Assembly (NCBI RefSeq): GCF_024362385.1
Contig: NZ_CP101466.1
Coordinates: 1,984,001 to 2,048,000, forward strand
Reading direction: 5' to 3'
DNA length: 64,000 nucleotides
From: Arthrobacter sp. DNA4
GTDB lineage: Bacteria; Actinomycetota; Actinomycetes; Actinomycetales; Micrococcaceae
Numbering within the stretch: the stretch's first letter is position 1; each line of letters opens with the position of its first letter. The position numbers were made by a program, and so were the translations under genes. The notes below the pieces were generated by a model. That model did no database searches, was not told the origin of the DNA, and was given only the letters and a program-made list of their open reading frames with translations. Of this stretch, positions 16,298 through 25,109 are shown piece by piece.

Positions 16298-17104
16298 CTA
16301 CTTCTTCTTCCGGTCGAGGAATGCCTGCATGCGGTCAAACTTGGCCTGGGATTCGAAGAGCATGCCCTGGGCCAGGGTGTCGATGACGGGGTGGACTTCC
16401 CGCGGGGTGTGGAACACGGATTTGGTGATGCGGACTGCCAGCGGGTCCTGGGCGGCGATGGAGTCTGCCAACGCGTGCGCGGCGTCCATCAGGGTGTCCG
16501 GATCAACGAGCTCGGTGACCAGTCCAACGGCAAGGCATTCCTGGCCGGTGAGGACCTTGCCGGCGAGCAGGATGTGCTTGGCGAGCGGCTCGCCGACGAG
16601 TTCCTTCAGGCGCCAGGTGGCGCCCGCGGCTGCAAGGATGCCCAGGTTCGTCTCGGGATTGCCCATCCTCAAATCTGGCGTGCCGATGCGGAAGTCGGCC
16701 GCGTAGGCAAGTTCGGCGCCGCCGCCAAGGGCGTACCCGTCCAAGGCGGCGATGACGGGCATGGGCAGTCTTGCGATCCGGTCGAAGATGCCGGAGTTGA
16801 TTCCGGCCAGTGCGTTGTCCCGGCGGCGTTCACGCAGCTGCGCGATGTCGGCGCCGGAGGCGAAGATGCCTTTGGCTCCGGTGTCCGGGTTCCCGGGCGT
16901 GCCTGAAAGGATCAGGATTTTCGGGGTTCGCTCCAGGTACGCGCACACCAGGTGCAGCTCATCCACCATGGCCTGGTCGATGGCATTGCGGACGTCCGGC
17001 CGGTGGAGCCGCACCGCTAATCGGTCTTCCCGCTCCTCAATCTGCAGCGTTGAGAAACCCGCGGCACCCAACTCCGTGCCGACGTCGTACGTCAATTCCG
17101 TCAT
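16298..17104 (-). CDS. Enoyl-CoA hydratase/isomerase family protein
   Basis: A 268-residue crotonase-fold protein. Oxyanion-hole segments (FASGADIAQL and DGYALGGGAELAYAADFRI) and the catalytic-Glu region NPETNLGILAAAGATWRL are visible. It hydrates trans-2-enoyl-CoA. The ATG at 17104 overlaps the thiolase stop (TGATG), which implies translational coupling. An upstream in-frame start exists inside the thiolase gene but is less likely. Confidence 0.88.
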   Translation of the reverse strand: MTELTYDVGTELGAAGFSTLQIEEREDRLAVRLHRPDVRNAIDQAMVDELHLVCAYLERTPKILILSGTPGNPDTGAKGIFASGADIAQLRERRRDNALAGINSGIFDRIARLPMPVIAALDGYALGGGAELAYAADFRIGTPDLRMGNPETNLGILAAAGATWRLKELVGEPLAKHILLAGKVLTGQECLAVGLVTELVDPDTLMDAAHALADSIAAQDPLAVRITKSVFHTPREVHPVIDTLAQGMLFESQAKFDRMQAFLDRKKK

Positions 17105-18342
17105 CACAGCCCCTCCAGCAGCAGCGCCGTGCCCTGCCCGACACCCACGCACATGGTGGCGAGGCCCAGCTTCCGGCCCTCGGTGACTTCGCGTTCGAGG
17201 CGCCCCAGGAGGGTGATGACCAGCCGCGACCCGGACGAGCCGAGGGGATGTCCCAGGGCGATGGCGCCCCCGTCGTTGTTCACGATGCCGGGCTCAAGCT
17301 TCAATTCGCGCAGGCAGGCAAGCGCCTGCGAAGCGAACGCTTCATTGAGTTCGACGGCGGCCAGGTCGCCCACAGCGAGACCGGTCCGGTCCAGGACCTT
17401 ACGGGTTGCCGGGACCGGGCCGATGCCCATGATTTCCTGACCCACGCCTGCTGATGCGCAGTCGAGGATGCGCGCCCGGGGCATGAGGCCGTACTTCTGG
17501 ACGGCGGCCTCGGACGCGACGATGATCGCGGAGGCGCCGTCGTTGAGCGTGGAGGCGTTGCCGGCGGTGACCACGCTGCCGCCCTTCACCACGGGCCGCA
17601 GCCCGGCGAGGACTTCGCGGGTGGTTCCGGGGCGGGGGCCTTCGTCCGTGTCCACGATGGTTTCGGCGCCCTTGCGGCCCTTGACCGTCACGGGGACGAT
17701 CTCGTCGGCGAAGTGCCCGGCGGTGATGGCGTCCAGGGCGCGCTCGTGGGAGCGGACGGCGAACTCGTCGCAATCGTCGCGGGAGATGCCGTAAACCCGG
17801 GCCACTTCTTCGGCGGTTTCCGGCATGGAGTAGGTGGCCTTGCCGTCGCGTGAGAGTTCGCCGGAGACGAAGGCGGGGTTGGGGAAGCGCCAGCCGATGG
17901 AGGTATCGACGACGGCGCCTGGCTTGGCGAACGCCTTGTGTGGCTTTTCCATCACCCACGGTGCGCGGGACATGGATTCGACGCCGCCGGCCACCACGAT
18001 GTCCGCCGCTCCTGCCTTGACCATGTGGGACGCCATGATGATGGCGCTCAGCCCGGAGGCACAGAGGCGGTTGACGGTGATGCCGGGGACGGTGTCCGGG
18101 AACCCCGCGAGGAGCCATGCCATGCGCGCCACGTTGCGGTTCTCCTCGCCGGCGCCGTTGGCGTTGCCGAGAATCACCTCGTCCACGGCGCCCGGGTCAA
18201 TGCCGGCGCGTTCGACGGCGGCGCGCAGGGTGAGTGCGGCGAGGTCGTCCGGGCGGATGGAGGACAGGGTGCCGCCGTAGCGGCCGACGGGGGTGCGTGC
18301 CCCGCCGATCAAGAAGGCCTCAGGCATGGGTGTTCCAATCAT
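17104..18342 (-). CDS. Acetyl-CoA acyltransferase (thiolase)
   Basis: A 412-residue thiolase with nucleophile Cys94 (NRLCASGLSA), the GGVESMSRAPW segment, NEAFA, the GHPLGSSGSR active-site His loop and the second Cys in MCVGVGQG. It cleaves 3-ketoacyl-CoA with CoA to acetyl-CoA and a shortened acyl-CoA. It is the third gene of the operon, 34 bp after the acyl-CoA dehydrogenase, and is coupled to the hydratase. The start may be the first ATG or an ATG five codons later (MPEAFLIGG). Confidence 0.92.
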   Translation of the reverse strand: MIGTPMPEAFLIGGARTPVGRYGGTLSSIRPDDLAALTLRAAVERAGIDPGAVDEVILGNANGAGEENRNVARMAWLLAGFPDTVPGITVNRLCASGLSAIIMASHMVKAGAADIVVAGGVESMSRAPWVMEKPHKAFAKPGAVVDTSIGWRFPNPAFVSGELSRDGKATYSMPETAEEVARVYGISRDDCDEFAVRSHERALDAITAGHFADEIVPVTVKGRKGAETIVDTDEGPRPGTTREVLAGLRPVVKGGSVVTAGNASTLNDGASAIIVASEAAVQKYGLMPRARILDCASAGVGQEIMGIGPVPATRKVLDRTGLAVGDLAAVELNEAFASQALACLRELKLEPGIVNNDGGAIALGHPLGSSGSRLVITLLGRLEREVTEGRKLGLATMCVGVGQGTALLLEGL

Positions 18343-18376
18343 GTGTGTGATGTGCTGTCTTGTGCCGGATGACGGT

Positions 18377-19579
18377 CTAGTTAAACGCGGAAATTCCGGT
18401 GATATCGCGGCCTACGATGAGGGCCTGCATCGAGTCGGTGCCTTCATAGGTTGAGACGACTTCCATGTCGGTCATATGGCGGACAACATGGTTTTCCAGC
18501 AGCAGTCCATTACCGCCCAGCAAGTCCCGTGCTTCGTTGCAGATCCACTTGCCCTTTTGGGCGGTGGCCATCTTCACCATCGAGGCCATGGCGTTGGTGA
18601 GCTTGTCCTGGTCGGCGAGTTCGGCCATGCGGGTACAGAGCAGTTGCATGGTGGTGAGTTCACTGAGCATGTTGGCCAGGCGGTGCTGGACCAGTTGGTA
18701 GGAAGCGATCGGTTTTCCGAACTGGTGGCGGCTGAGCGCGTAATCCGCTGCAATCTCGAACGCTGCCATGGCGTGGCCCACCGCCTCCCATGCCGCGCCG
18801 CCCCGTGTTGCCTGGAGCACCCGGGAGACATCGCGGAAGGAATGGCACAATTCCAGCCTGTTGGCGTCGGGGATCCGCATTTCCGTGATTTCGATGTCGG
18901 CCTGAAGGATGGCACGCTTGCCAACCTTGCCAGAGATGACTGTGGGGGAGTAGCCCTCGGGGTACCGGCCTGCAGCGTCCTTTTCGATAACGAATGCGTT
19001 GACGTTTCCATCTGCCGTGTTTCGAGCGAACAGGACGATGACGTCAGCGGCGTGGCCGTTGCCGATCCAGCGTTTGCGGCCCGTGAGCACCCAGGAGTCT
19101 CCGTCGCGCCGGGCCGCGGTCTCCAGAGCCACGGAGTCCGAGCCGTGTTCCGGTTCGGTTAGTGCGAAGGCGCCGGTCTTTTCAATCCTGGCCAGGGGCG
19201 GGAGCCAGCGTTCCCGCTGCTCGGCGCTGCCCAGGAGGTTAAGGGCGCCCATGCAGAGGTTTGAATGGATGCCGAGGAACGTGTTGAGGCTCCCATCGGC
19301 GCGGGCCATTTCGCGTGCCACCATTCCGGCGGCTTTACGGCTCATACCGGGGCAACCGTAGCCCTTGATTGTGGTTCCTATGACACCCAGCCTAGCCAAT
19401 GGTTCGAGCAGTTCCTCGGGAAATTCGGCTTTTTCCCAGTAGGCGTTGATAACCGGAAGTACACGGTTCTCGGCGAACGCGCGGACCTTGTCGCGGATAG
19501 CGATCTCGTCAGCAGTGAGATCGTCGTCCAAACGGAAGTAATCAGAGGTTGCCGTCTGCCGGTCGGCTGTGGTGGTCAT
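18377..19579 (-). CDS. Acyl-CoA dehydrogenase (glutaryl-CoA dehydrogenase-like)
   Basis: A 400-residue flavoprotein of the acyl-CoA dehydrogenase fold, with the FAD-contact motif GAFALTEPEHGSD, SRHQFGKPI and the catalytic Glu in VVSTYEGTDSMQAL near residue 380. Overall it is closest in pattern to glutaryl-CoA dehydrogenase. However, the segment that carries the substrate-carboxylate Arg in that enzyme (SGYRS) reads GSLNT here, so decarboxylation of glutaryl-CoA is doubtful. The ATG overlaps the CoA-transferase stop (ATGA). It probably oxidises a short or medium acyl-CoA for the following hydratase and dehydrogenase. Confidence 0.9.
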   Translation of the reverse strand: MTTTADRQTATSDYFRLDDDLTADEIAIRDKVRAFAENRVLPVINAYWEKAEFPEELLEPLARLGVIGTTIKGYGCPGMSRKAAGMVAREMARADGSLNTFLGIHSNLCMGALNLLGSAEQRERWLPPLARIEKTGAFALTEPEHGSDSVALETAARRDGDSWVLTGRKRWIGNGHAADVIVLFARNTADGNVNAFVIEKDAAGRYPEGYSPTVISGKVGKRAILQADIEITEMRIPDANRLELCHSFRDVSRVLQATRGGAAWEAVGHAMAAFEIAADYALSRHQFGKPIASYQLVQHRLANMLSELTTMQLLCTRMAELADQDKLTNAMASMVKMATAQKGKWICNEARDLLGGNGLLLENHVVRHMTDMEVVSTYEGTDSMQALIVGRDITGISAFN

Positions 19580-20871
19580 CGTTGAACCTTTCGTTGTGAT
19601 GCGGATGCAGGCCGCCGCTGTGCCTTGGTTTGGTTTCCCGTCTCAAGCCAGGCAAGAACCTGGTCACGGTTTCCGTCATGGGACGGGGGAACGAGGTCGT
19701 AGCTGACGGGTGTCTTCGAGAAAGTGATGGGATTCCGGACGGTGGGGATGGCATCCCTGCCTTCACCGATGGTGACGACGGGCTCCAGTCCAATGCGTTC
19801 AGCGAAATCGAGCCCCTGGCGAACGTCGTTGATCGGAGCGCAGGGAATTCCAGCCCCGGTGAGAACGTCAAACCACTCGGTAGAAGATGCTTTGCCAAGG
19901 GCCGCCTGCAGCACCGGCCGGAGTTCTTCGCGGTTCAGGCTGCGGGCCGGAGCCGTTGCGAACCGGGGATCGAGGCTCAACTGCGGGAGGTCAAGGGTTT
20001 GGCACAGCTTGCGGAACTGGGGATCGTTACCGATGGCAATGACAATGTCGCCTTCGCCCGTGGGCAGCGGCTCGTAGGGGTAGATGCTTGGATGTTCATT
20101 TCCCAGCCTTGCCGGGACGGTGCCGCTCAACAGATAACCGGCGGTCTGGTTGACCATGCCGGACAGCGCGGATGACATGAGGTTGACTTCGATGTGCTGC
20201 CCCCGGCCCGTTTGCGTCCGCTCATGAAGGGCCGCGAGTATTCCTATCGCAGCGTGAAGGCCTGTGATGACGTCGAAAACGGCAACGCCCGAGCGGTATG
20301 CCGGTGTATCGGGTGCACCCGTAAGGCTCATCAGGCCGGACAGCGCCTGGACAAGCAGGTCATATCCCGGAAGTGAAGCCCCTCCCGCCGTACCGAAGCC
20401 GGTGATGGATGCGTACACCACTTCTGGATTCGCTTTTGCCACGGAATCGTAGTCCAGGCCGTACCGTTCCAGGCAGTTTGGTTTGAAGTTTTCGACCATG
20501 ACATCGGCCCGCTGCGCGATTTCCTGGGCAATCCTTCGGTCATCCTCGTCCCGGAGGTCCAGGGCGATGGATCCCTTGTTGCGGTTGATCGACAGGTAAT
20601 ACGTGGATTCGCCGTCCCGGACGGGAGGCTTCCACGCCCGGGTTTCGTCGCCGTCAGGGCTTTCGATCTTGACGACCGTCGCGCCCATGTCCGCCAGCAG
20701 CATGGTGCAGTAGGGGCCGGCAAGCACACGGCCGAAATCAGCAACCAGTACACCGGAAAGGGGGCCGCTTCCCTTACGGCCGAAGACGTCGGAAGCCGGA
20801 ACCTCGTCAAGGGACGTATGGCTACCGGCCATCTCGGGCCAGTCGAGGTTAGGGCTGGTTTGAATCGTCAC
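19576..20871 (-). CDS. CaiB/BaiF family III CoA-transferase
   Basis: A 431-residue family III CoA-transferase: VLVADFGRVLAGPYCTMLLADMGA near the N-terminus, the VENFKP motif, and a GYDLL segment holding the likely catalytic Asp. It moves CoA from a donor thioester onto a carboxylic acid. The frame is open to 20919, but GTG at 20871 has a strong AAAGGAG upstream. As first gene of the operon it would activate the acid that the acyl-CoA dehydrogenase, hydratase, dehydrogenase and thiolase then degrade. Succinyl-CoA:glutarate-type activity is one candidate. Confidence 0.9.
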   Translation of the reverse strand: MTIQTSPNLDWPEMAGSHTSLDEVPASDVFGRKGSGPLSGVLVADFGRVLAGPYCTMLLADMGATVVKIESPDGDETRAWKPPVRDGESTYYLSINRNKGSIALDLRDEDDRRIAQEIAQRADVMVENFKPNCLERYGLDYDSVAKANPEVVYASITGFGTAGGASLPGYDLLVQALSGLMSLTGAPDTPAYRSGVAVFDVITGLHAAIGILAALHERTQTGRGQHIEVNLMSSALSGMVNQTAGYLLSGTVPARLGNEHPSIYPYEPLPTGEGDIVIAIGNDPQFRKLCQTLDLPQLSLDPRFATAPARSLNREELRPVLQAALGKASSTEWFDVLTGAGIPCAPINDVRQGLDFAERIGLEPVVTIGEGRDAIPTVRNPITFSKTPVSYDLVPPSHDGNRDQVLAWLETGNQTKAQRRPASASQRKVQR

Positions 20872-20936
20872 GGCTCTCCTTTGAATGCTCGTCGATGCAT
20901 CAACCATCCCACTACGCATTACCTCTGGTCCAATAC

Positions 20937-20972
20937 TTATTCCGGGCTATATTGATGTCTTGTTAGGAATAA
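20937..20972. promoter_or_regulatory. Spaced inverted repeat upstream of CoA-transferase operon
   Basis: TTATTCC (20937-20943) and GGAATAA (20966-20972) are exact inverse complements 22 bp apart in the AT-rich upstream region of the CoA-transferase gene. This could be a regulator site or a promoter element. No binding protein is assigned. Confidence 0.35.
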
Positions 20973-20991
20973 TTGATTGCCGCTTTTAACG

Positions 20992-21031
20992 ACAGAGGCA
21001 TCACCGAACCGTGGCTCGGTGATGCCTCTGT
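20992..21031. terminator. Rho-independent terminator
   Basis: A perfect 16-bp stem (20992-21007 and 21016-21031) with an 8-nt loop, about 30 bp beyond the stop of the minus-strand short-chain dehydrogenase. It separates that gene from the CoA-transferase operon promoter. Confidence 0.85.
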
Positions 21032-21059
21032 CTTTAGTGCGTTGGCTTGCTCCCGGAAA

Positions 21060-21848
21060 CTACACGAGGACCATGCCGCCGTCGATCATGACGACCTGGC
21101 CTGTCATGTAATCGGAATCTTCCGATGCCAGGTAGAGCGCCGTTCCAGTGACGTCCTCGGGCGTACCGGCGCGGTAAGCAAGTATCGACCCTGAGAACTC
21201 GTTGAAAGCCTGCCCTGGCGCGGAAGTGTCTCCGAGTTCCATGATGTCGAGGTCGAGCTTGCGCCACAGGGGCGTGTCCACCACGCCCGGCGCAAAGGCG
21301 TTGCACGTGATGTGGTGTTCGGCCAGTCCGCGGGCTGCTGCCTGTACCAGCGCGTTGACCGCAAACTTACTGGCGCAGTAAGCGGCGAAGTTTGGGTACC
21401 CCTGGCGGCCTGCGATCGATGACGTGAGGACGAGCTTGCCCCCAGTCCCCTGCGAGATCATTTGTTTAGCCGCTTCCTGCTGGCAGATCAGTGAGCCGAG
21501 GCCGTTGACGTCGAGGGTAGTCCGCCAGTTTTCCTCCGTCACATCCAGGAAATGGAGGGGTTTGATGATCCCTGCGATAGCGAACATGACATCCAGACCG
21601 CCGTAAGCCTCCACGCCCGCTGCTACTGCGGCTGCAACGTCCGTCCGGTGGACTACGTTGCCGGAGGTCGAAATTGCTGTACCGCCTTTGGAAACGATTT
21701 CGTCCCTTGCGTCATTGGCCGCCTCAGCGTTGAGGTCAAAGATCGTCAGCTTGGCACCCTCTTCCGCCAGGCGCCTGGCAATCGACCGGCCCATTCCGCT
21801 GCCTGCGCCGGTGATCAATATCCGTTTGCCGTCAACTCGTCCAGTCAT
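21060..21848 (-). CDS. Short-chain dehydrogenase/reductase
   Basis: A 262-residue SDR with cofactor motif TGAGSGMG (residues 13-20), Asp38 after beta-2 suggesting NAD preference, active-site Ser near 143-144, Tyr157 and Lys161 (YCASK). The C-terminal MTGQVVMIDGGMV segment is typical. It interconverts a hydroxyl and a keto group. It is monocistronic with its own terminator and lies between the CoA operon and the PadR gene, so it may oxidise a secondary alcohol feeding the monooxygenase. Substrate is unknown. Confidence 0.9.
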   Translation of the reverse strand: MTGRVDGKRILITGAGSGMGRSIARRLAEEGAKLTIFDLNAEAANDARDEIVSKGGTAISTSGNVVHRTDVAAAVAAGVEAYGGLDVMFAIAGIIKPLHFLDVTEENWRTTLDVNGLGSLICQQEAAKQMISQGTGGKLVLTSSIAGRQGYPNFAAYCASKFAVNALVQAAARGLAEHHITCNAFAPGVVDTPLWRKLDLDIMELGDTSAPGQAFNEFSGSILAYRAGTPEDVTGTALYLASEDSDYMTGQVVMIDGGMVLV

Positions 21849-22137
21849 TGCTCAAAACTCCTTTGTTTGGGTGTCCGTGACTTGCGGGAGTCCTTCCCCG
21901 GCTTGTCCGTAGTAGCTGCAACAGTCGTGCCGCTGGCCTCGGAACCAGGAGGGAGGCCCACCGGAATCCCCACCTCGATGTCGGTCGCCGTGGGTGAATC
22001 CGATTGCGTATCCCGCGAGTCTTCACGGTATTGCGCCAGGTTACCCAAGGGGAAATACCAAAATTGGCCCTATTGATGCATGTGAGGCAATAAACATGAC
22101 AGTCAGTGAGCAGTAGAAACGCCCATCGTGAGGGATC

Positions 22138-22659
22138 CTACTTCGCGGAGGCGCCAAGGGTGTGGCGGAGCCAGGCTATTTCTGCCCGGCTCGCCGCTTT
22201 GCCAATTGTCAGCATTCCTTGGCGGTAGATGTCCTGGATATCCGCGCTTCGCAAAGGTCTGCCGTTTTCGTAGAAGAAGCTGGCGGGTGCCTCGAGGAAT
22301 TTCAGCCGCCGCTCGAGTACCTCGTGCTGGTCTTCGACGTCGGGAAGTCGGGACAGGAAGGCAAGGATCACCATAAACCGCCCCAGGTCGCTGACATCTC
22401 CGCCTGAAGCGCTGCGAAGCCGTTGCTCAAGGTCTTCCCGGCCCTTAGGCGTGAGTTCTAGTGTGTGGCGCTGGGCCGCGCGCCCGTTCTCGATGCGCTG
22501 CACAATGGCACCCGCTTTGATGAGCCTTTGAATGGCGGGATACAGGCTCCCGTCACTGATCTCCTTTGCGAAACCGTAGAGTTCATTCATCTTGCGCCGG
22601 AGTTGGTAACCATGGAGGGGGCCTTCGGCGAGGAAGCCCAGGATCATCAGTTCGAGCAC
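22138..22659 (-). CDS. PadR family transcriptional regulator
   Basis: A 173-residue PadR regulator: an N-terminal winged helix (LELMILGFLAEGPLHGYQLR, SDGSLYPAIQRLIKAGAI, LELTPKGRE) and a C-terminal Vir-like helical dimerisation domain. The start is GTG with no ribosome-binding site. A TAGCAT -10-like hexamer ends seven bases upstream, so a leaderless transcript is possible. It is divergent from the frameshifted transporter. The intergenic region carries GAGGTA/TACCTC half-sites that fit a PadR operator. Confidence 0.9.
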   Translation of the reverse strand: MLELMILGFLAEGPLHGYQLRRKMNELYGFAKEISDGSLYPAIQRLIKAGAIVQRIENGRAAQRHTLELTPKGREDLEQRLRSASGGDVSDLGRFMVILAFLSRLPDVEDQHEVLERRLKFLEAPASFFYENGRPLRSADIQDIYRQGMLTIGKAASRAEIAWLRHTLGASAK

Positions 22660-22690
22660 GACAACAATGCTAGCGGATGGGAATACATCG

Positions 22691-22733
22691 AAACGAGGTA
22701 ACGTTCCCTAATGCATACCTCGTTTAGAGGTAT
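22691..22733. promoter_or_regulatory. Candidate PadR operator with three half-sites
   Basis: ATACCTC (22715-22721) and GAGGTAT (22727-22733) form a perfect inverted repeat with 5-bp spacer. A further AACGAGGTA upstream (22692-22700) pairs with the TACCTCGTT beginning at 22717. It lies between the PadR and transporter starts, and overlaps the earliest ATG of the transporter frame. Confidence 0.6.
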
Positions 22734-22764
22734 CGCTCCGTTTTCGCCGTCGAAGGATCCTCCC

Positions 22765-24118
22765 ATGCTGTCTTCGCCCATGCCCCTTGCGGCTCAAGCC
22801 ACCGTTCCCCGGGGCCGGCTCGCTATCGCCGTTGTCTCCACCGTGGTGGAATGGTACGACTTCACGTTGTTCCTTTACCTCAGCGCCGTCCTTTCACGGG
22901 TGTTCTTCGGTGACAGCCCCACGGGGGTCCTTATGACACTTGCAACGTTTGCCGTTTCCTACCTCCTCCGGCCGATAGGCGGCCTCGTCTTTGGATACGT
23001 GGGGGACCGTTGGGGCCGTAAGCCCGTTCTGCTGGCATCCATGGCGTTGATGCTGCTGGCCACACTGGGCAGTGCTGTCCTGCCGACCTACGCGCAGATT
23101 GGTGAATCCGCCGCGGCCTGGCTTCTCGCACTGAGATGCCTGATGTCATTTTCGGTGGGTGGTGAATACACGGGCGTCATGACCTATCTCCTGGAAAGCA
23201 GCAGCCCGGGAAAGCGTGGGCTCGTCACCTCACTGGCCGCCGCGGCGAGCGAAATCGGAGCGCTGCTCGCTGCCGGTGTCGCAGCGGCCACCATCGCTGC
23301 CCTTCCTGCGGCACAGATGGATGCGTGGGGTTGGCGAATACCATTCATTGTCGGCGGTCTACTCGCTGCCTTGATCCTCTTGCTGCGCACCGGCCTCCAC
23401 GAAACCCCGCTCTTTGCGCAGAGCCGCGCAGAGGAAACCCGGGAATCGATTCCACTGGTTGTGGGGCGGCAATGGCGGGCCATTATCCGCACATTCGTCA
23501 TCTCCGGGCTTGTTTCCGCAACGTACTACGTAGGCATTGTCTACCTGCCCACATACCTGGTTTCCGTTCAGGGCTGGGCCGAATCTTCCGCGCTTGCCCT
23601 GGCAACGCTTTCCGCCGCCGTCGTGGTTGTTGCCTCGTAGCCGCCGCTGGTTGTCCGACCGATACGGGCGTCGCCGGACCCTGCTCGTCCTGGCGGTGGC
23701 GGCCGTTCTTCTGCCCGTTCCCATGTTCGCTGCCGCCGGTTACTCCACCGCACCCTTGGCCATTGCCGCCGTCGTGGTTCTTTCGTGCCTGGTAAGCAGC
23801 CTGAGCGCAGTGGGCGCATCAGCAATTCCGGAGCAGTTTGTCGTCAGGGGCCGCCTCACCGCGCTGGCAATCGGCGGGACGATTGCCACCACCATATTCG
23901 GCGGCATCGCGCCCTATGTGGTTCAGTCGCTGACTGAAACCACCGCGTGGCCACTGGTACCCGGAGTACTGATTGCAGCCGTCGGCGTTGCCGCGATACC
24001 CGCAATTCGCCGCGGGCCTGAAACCGCGGGAGGGCATTCCGACATTTCGGCGGCGGACAGTTCACCTGAGCTGGGTGACCTGCAAACCGAATCAAAGGGA
24101 GCACACAACCATGCCTGA
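22765..24118 (+). pseudogene. MFS metabolite:proton symporter (MHS family), frameshifted
   Basis: The gene is split by a frameshift near 23636-23640. Its first 292 codons end in a TAG at 23638, in the loop before the signature of the second half. The +1-shifted frame continues as RRWLSDRYGRRRTLL and runs to 24118. The full protein would be about 450 residues with 12 helices; VVEWYDF and GRWGRKP-like motifs (FGYVGDRWGRKP) mark the metabolite:H+ symporter family. ATG 22765 has AAGGA upstream. It is the first gene of a PadR-controlled operon, and its stop overlaps the next start. Dropping one base restores the frame, so either true decay or a sequencing error explains it. Confidence 0.85.
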
Positions 24119-25109
24119 GCACATGCACGCAATCGTCCTTGACGGCCCGGGAGCGCCCGAAGCTCTCAAGATCCGGGTAGTGCCCCGGCCTGTTGCCAGG
24201 CCTGGTTGGGTGCTGATCAAAGTCCACGCTTTTGGCCTTAACCGCTCGGAGCTTCATTTCCGCAGGGGACTGGGCTCATTCGGATCCTTCCCGCGCATCC
24301 CCGGGATTGAAGCAACCGGTGTTGTAGTAGAGGCTCCGGGCGGTGAGGTGGCCGAAGGCACTCAGGTCGCCGCGCTGATGGGCGGCATGGGCAGAACTTT
24401 CGACGGCGGCTATGCCGAGTACGTGAGCGTGCCGGCCTCCAGCGTGGTCCCGTTTAGAAGCAGCCTCGCTTGGTCTACTTTGGGTGCCGTGCCGGAAATG
24501 CTGCAAACCGCAAACGGCTCCCTGACAATCGGAGTAAACGCCGCGCCTGGCAGCACCCTGTTGATCCGGGGCGGCACTTCATCCATTGGGATGGCCCTGG
24601 CTGTCCTCGCAAAACGCCAGGGCATCACGGTGGTCTCCACCACCAGGAATCCAGCCAAAAGGCAGGCACTCCTGGACACTGGCGTGGATCATGTGGTGAT
24701 TGATTCCGGTTCCATTGCCGAACAGGTACGCGGAATTTTCCCGGAGGGGGTCGGCGGCGCAGTGGAGCTGGTCGGCACGCCGACACTTCAAGACACACTG
24801 CGGGCCACGGCTGTCCATGGGACGGTCTGCTTCACCGGAATGCTCTCCGACGAGTGGACCGTCAAGGACTTCTATCCGATCGACTTTATTCCCAACGGTG
24901 TCCGGCTGACTGCCTACTCCGGCGGGGCGAGTGACCTTCCAGCGCCTGTTCTGCAGGAATTCGTCGACGCTGTTGAAGCTGGGCGGGTGAGCGTCCCGAT
25001 CGGCAAAGTGTACCCGTTCGACGAGATTGTCCAGGCCCACCAGGACATGGAGGACGGATCCATTTCCGGGAAGCTCGTGGTAACTGTGGAAGGAAGCATT
25101 GATGCCTGA
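24111..25109 (+). CDS. Zinc-independent quinone oxidoreductase-like alcohol dehydrogenase (MDR superfamily)
   Basis: A 332-residue medium-chain reductase without zinc ligands: the catalytic-domain segment reads FGLNRSELHFRRG and there is no four-Cys loop, as in NADPH:quinone oxidoreductases. The cofactor turn is GGTSSIGMA and the C-terminus is IVQAHQDMEDGSISGKLVV. It would reduce an enone or quinone with NADPH. ATG 24111 overlaps the transporter stop within ATGCCTGA, and its own stop overlaps the next start in the same way. Substrate is unknown. Confidence 0.88.
   Translation: MPEHMHAIVLDGPGAPEALKIRVVPRPVARPGWVLIKVHAFGLNRSELHFRRGLGSFGSFPRIPGIEATGVVVEAPGGEVAEGTQVAALMGGMGRTFDGGYAEYVSVPASSVVPFRSSLAWSTLGAVPEMLQTANGSLTIGVNAAPGSTLLIRGGTSSIGMALAVLAKRQGITVVSTTRNPAKRQALLDTGVDHVVIDSGSIAEQVRGIFPEGVGGAVELVGTPTLQDTLRATAVHGTVCFTGMLSDEWTVKDFYPIDFIPNGVRLTAYSGGASDLPAPVLQEFVDAVEAGRVSVPIGKVYPFDEIVQAHQDMEDGSISGKLVVTVEGSIDA

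Noticed and set aside
17399..18118. Arg-rich minus-strand frame inside the thiolase gene
   Set aside because: Composition typical of an out-of-frame reading of GC-rich coding DNA.
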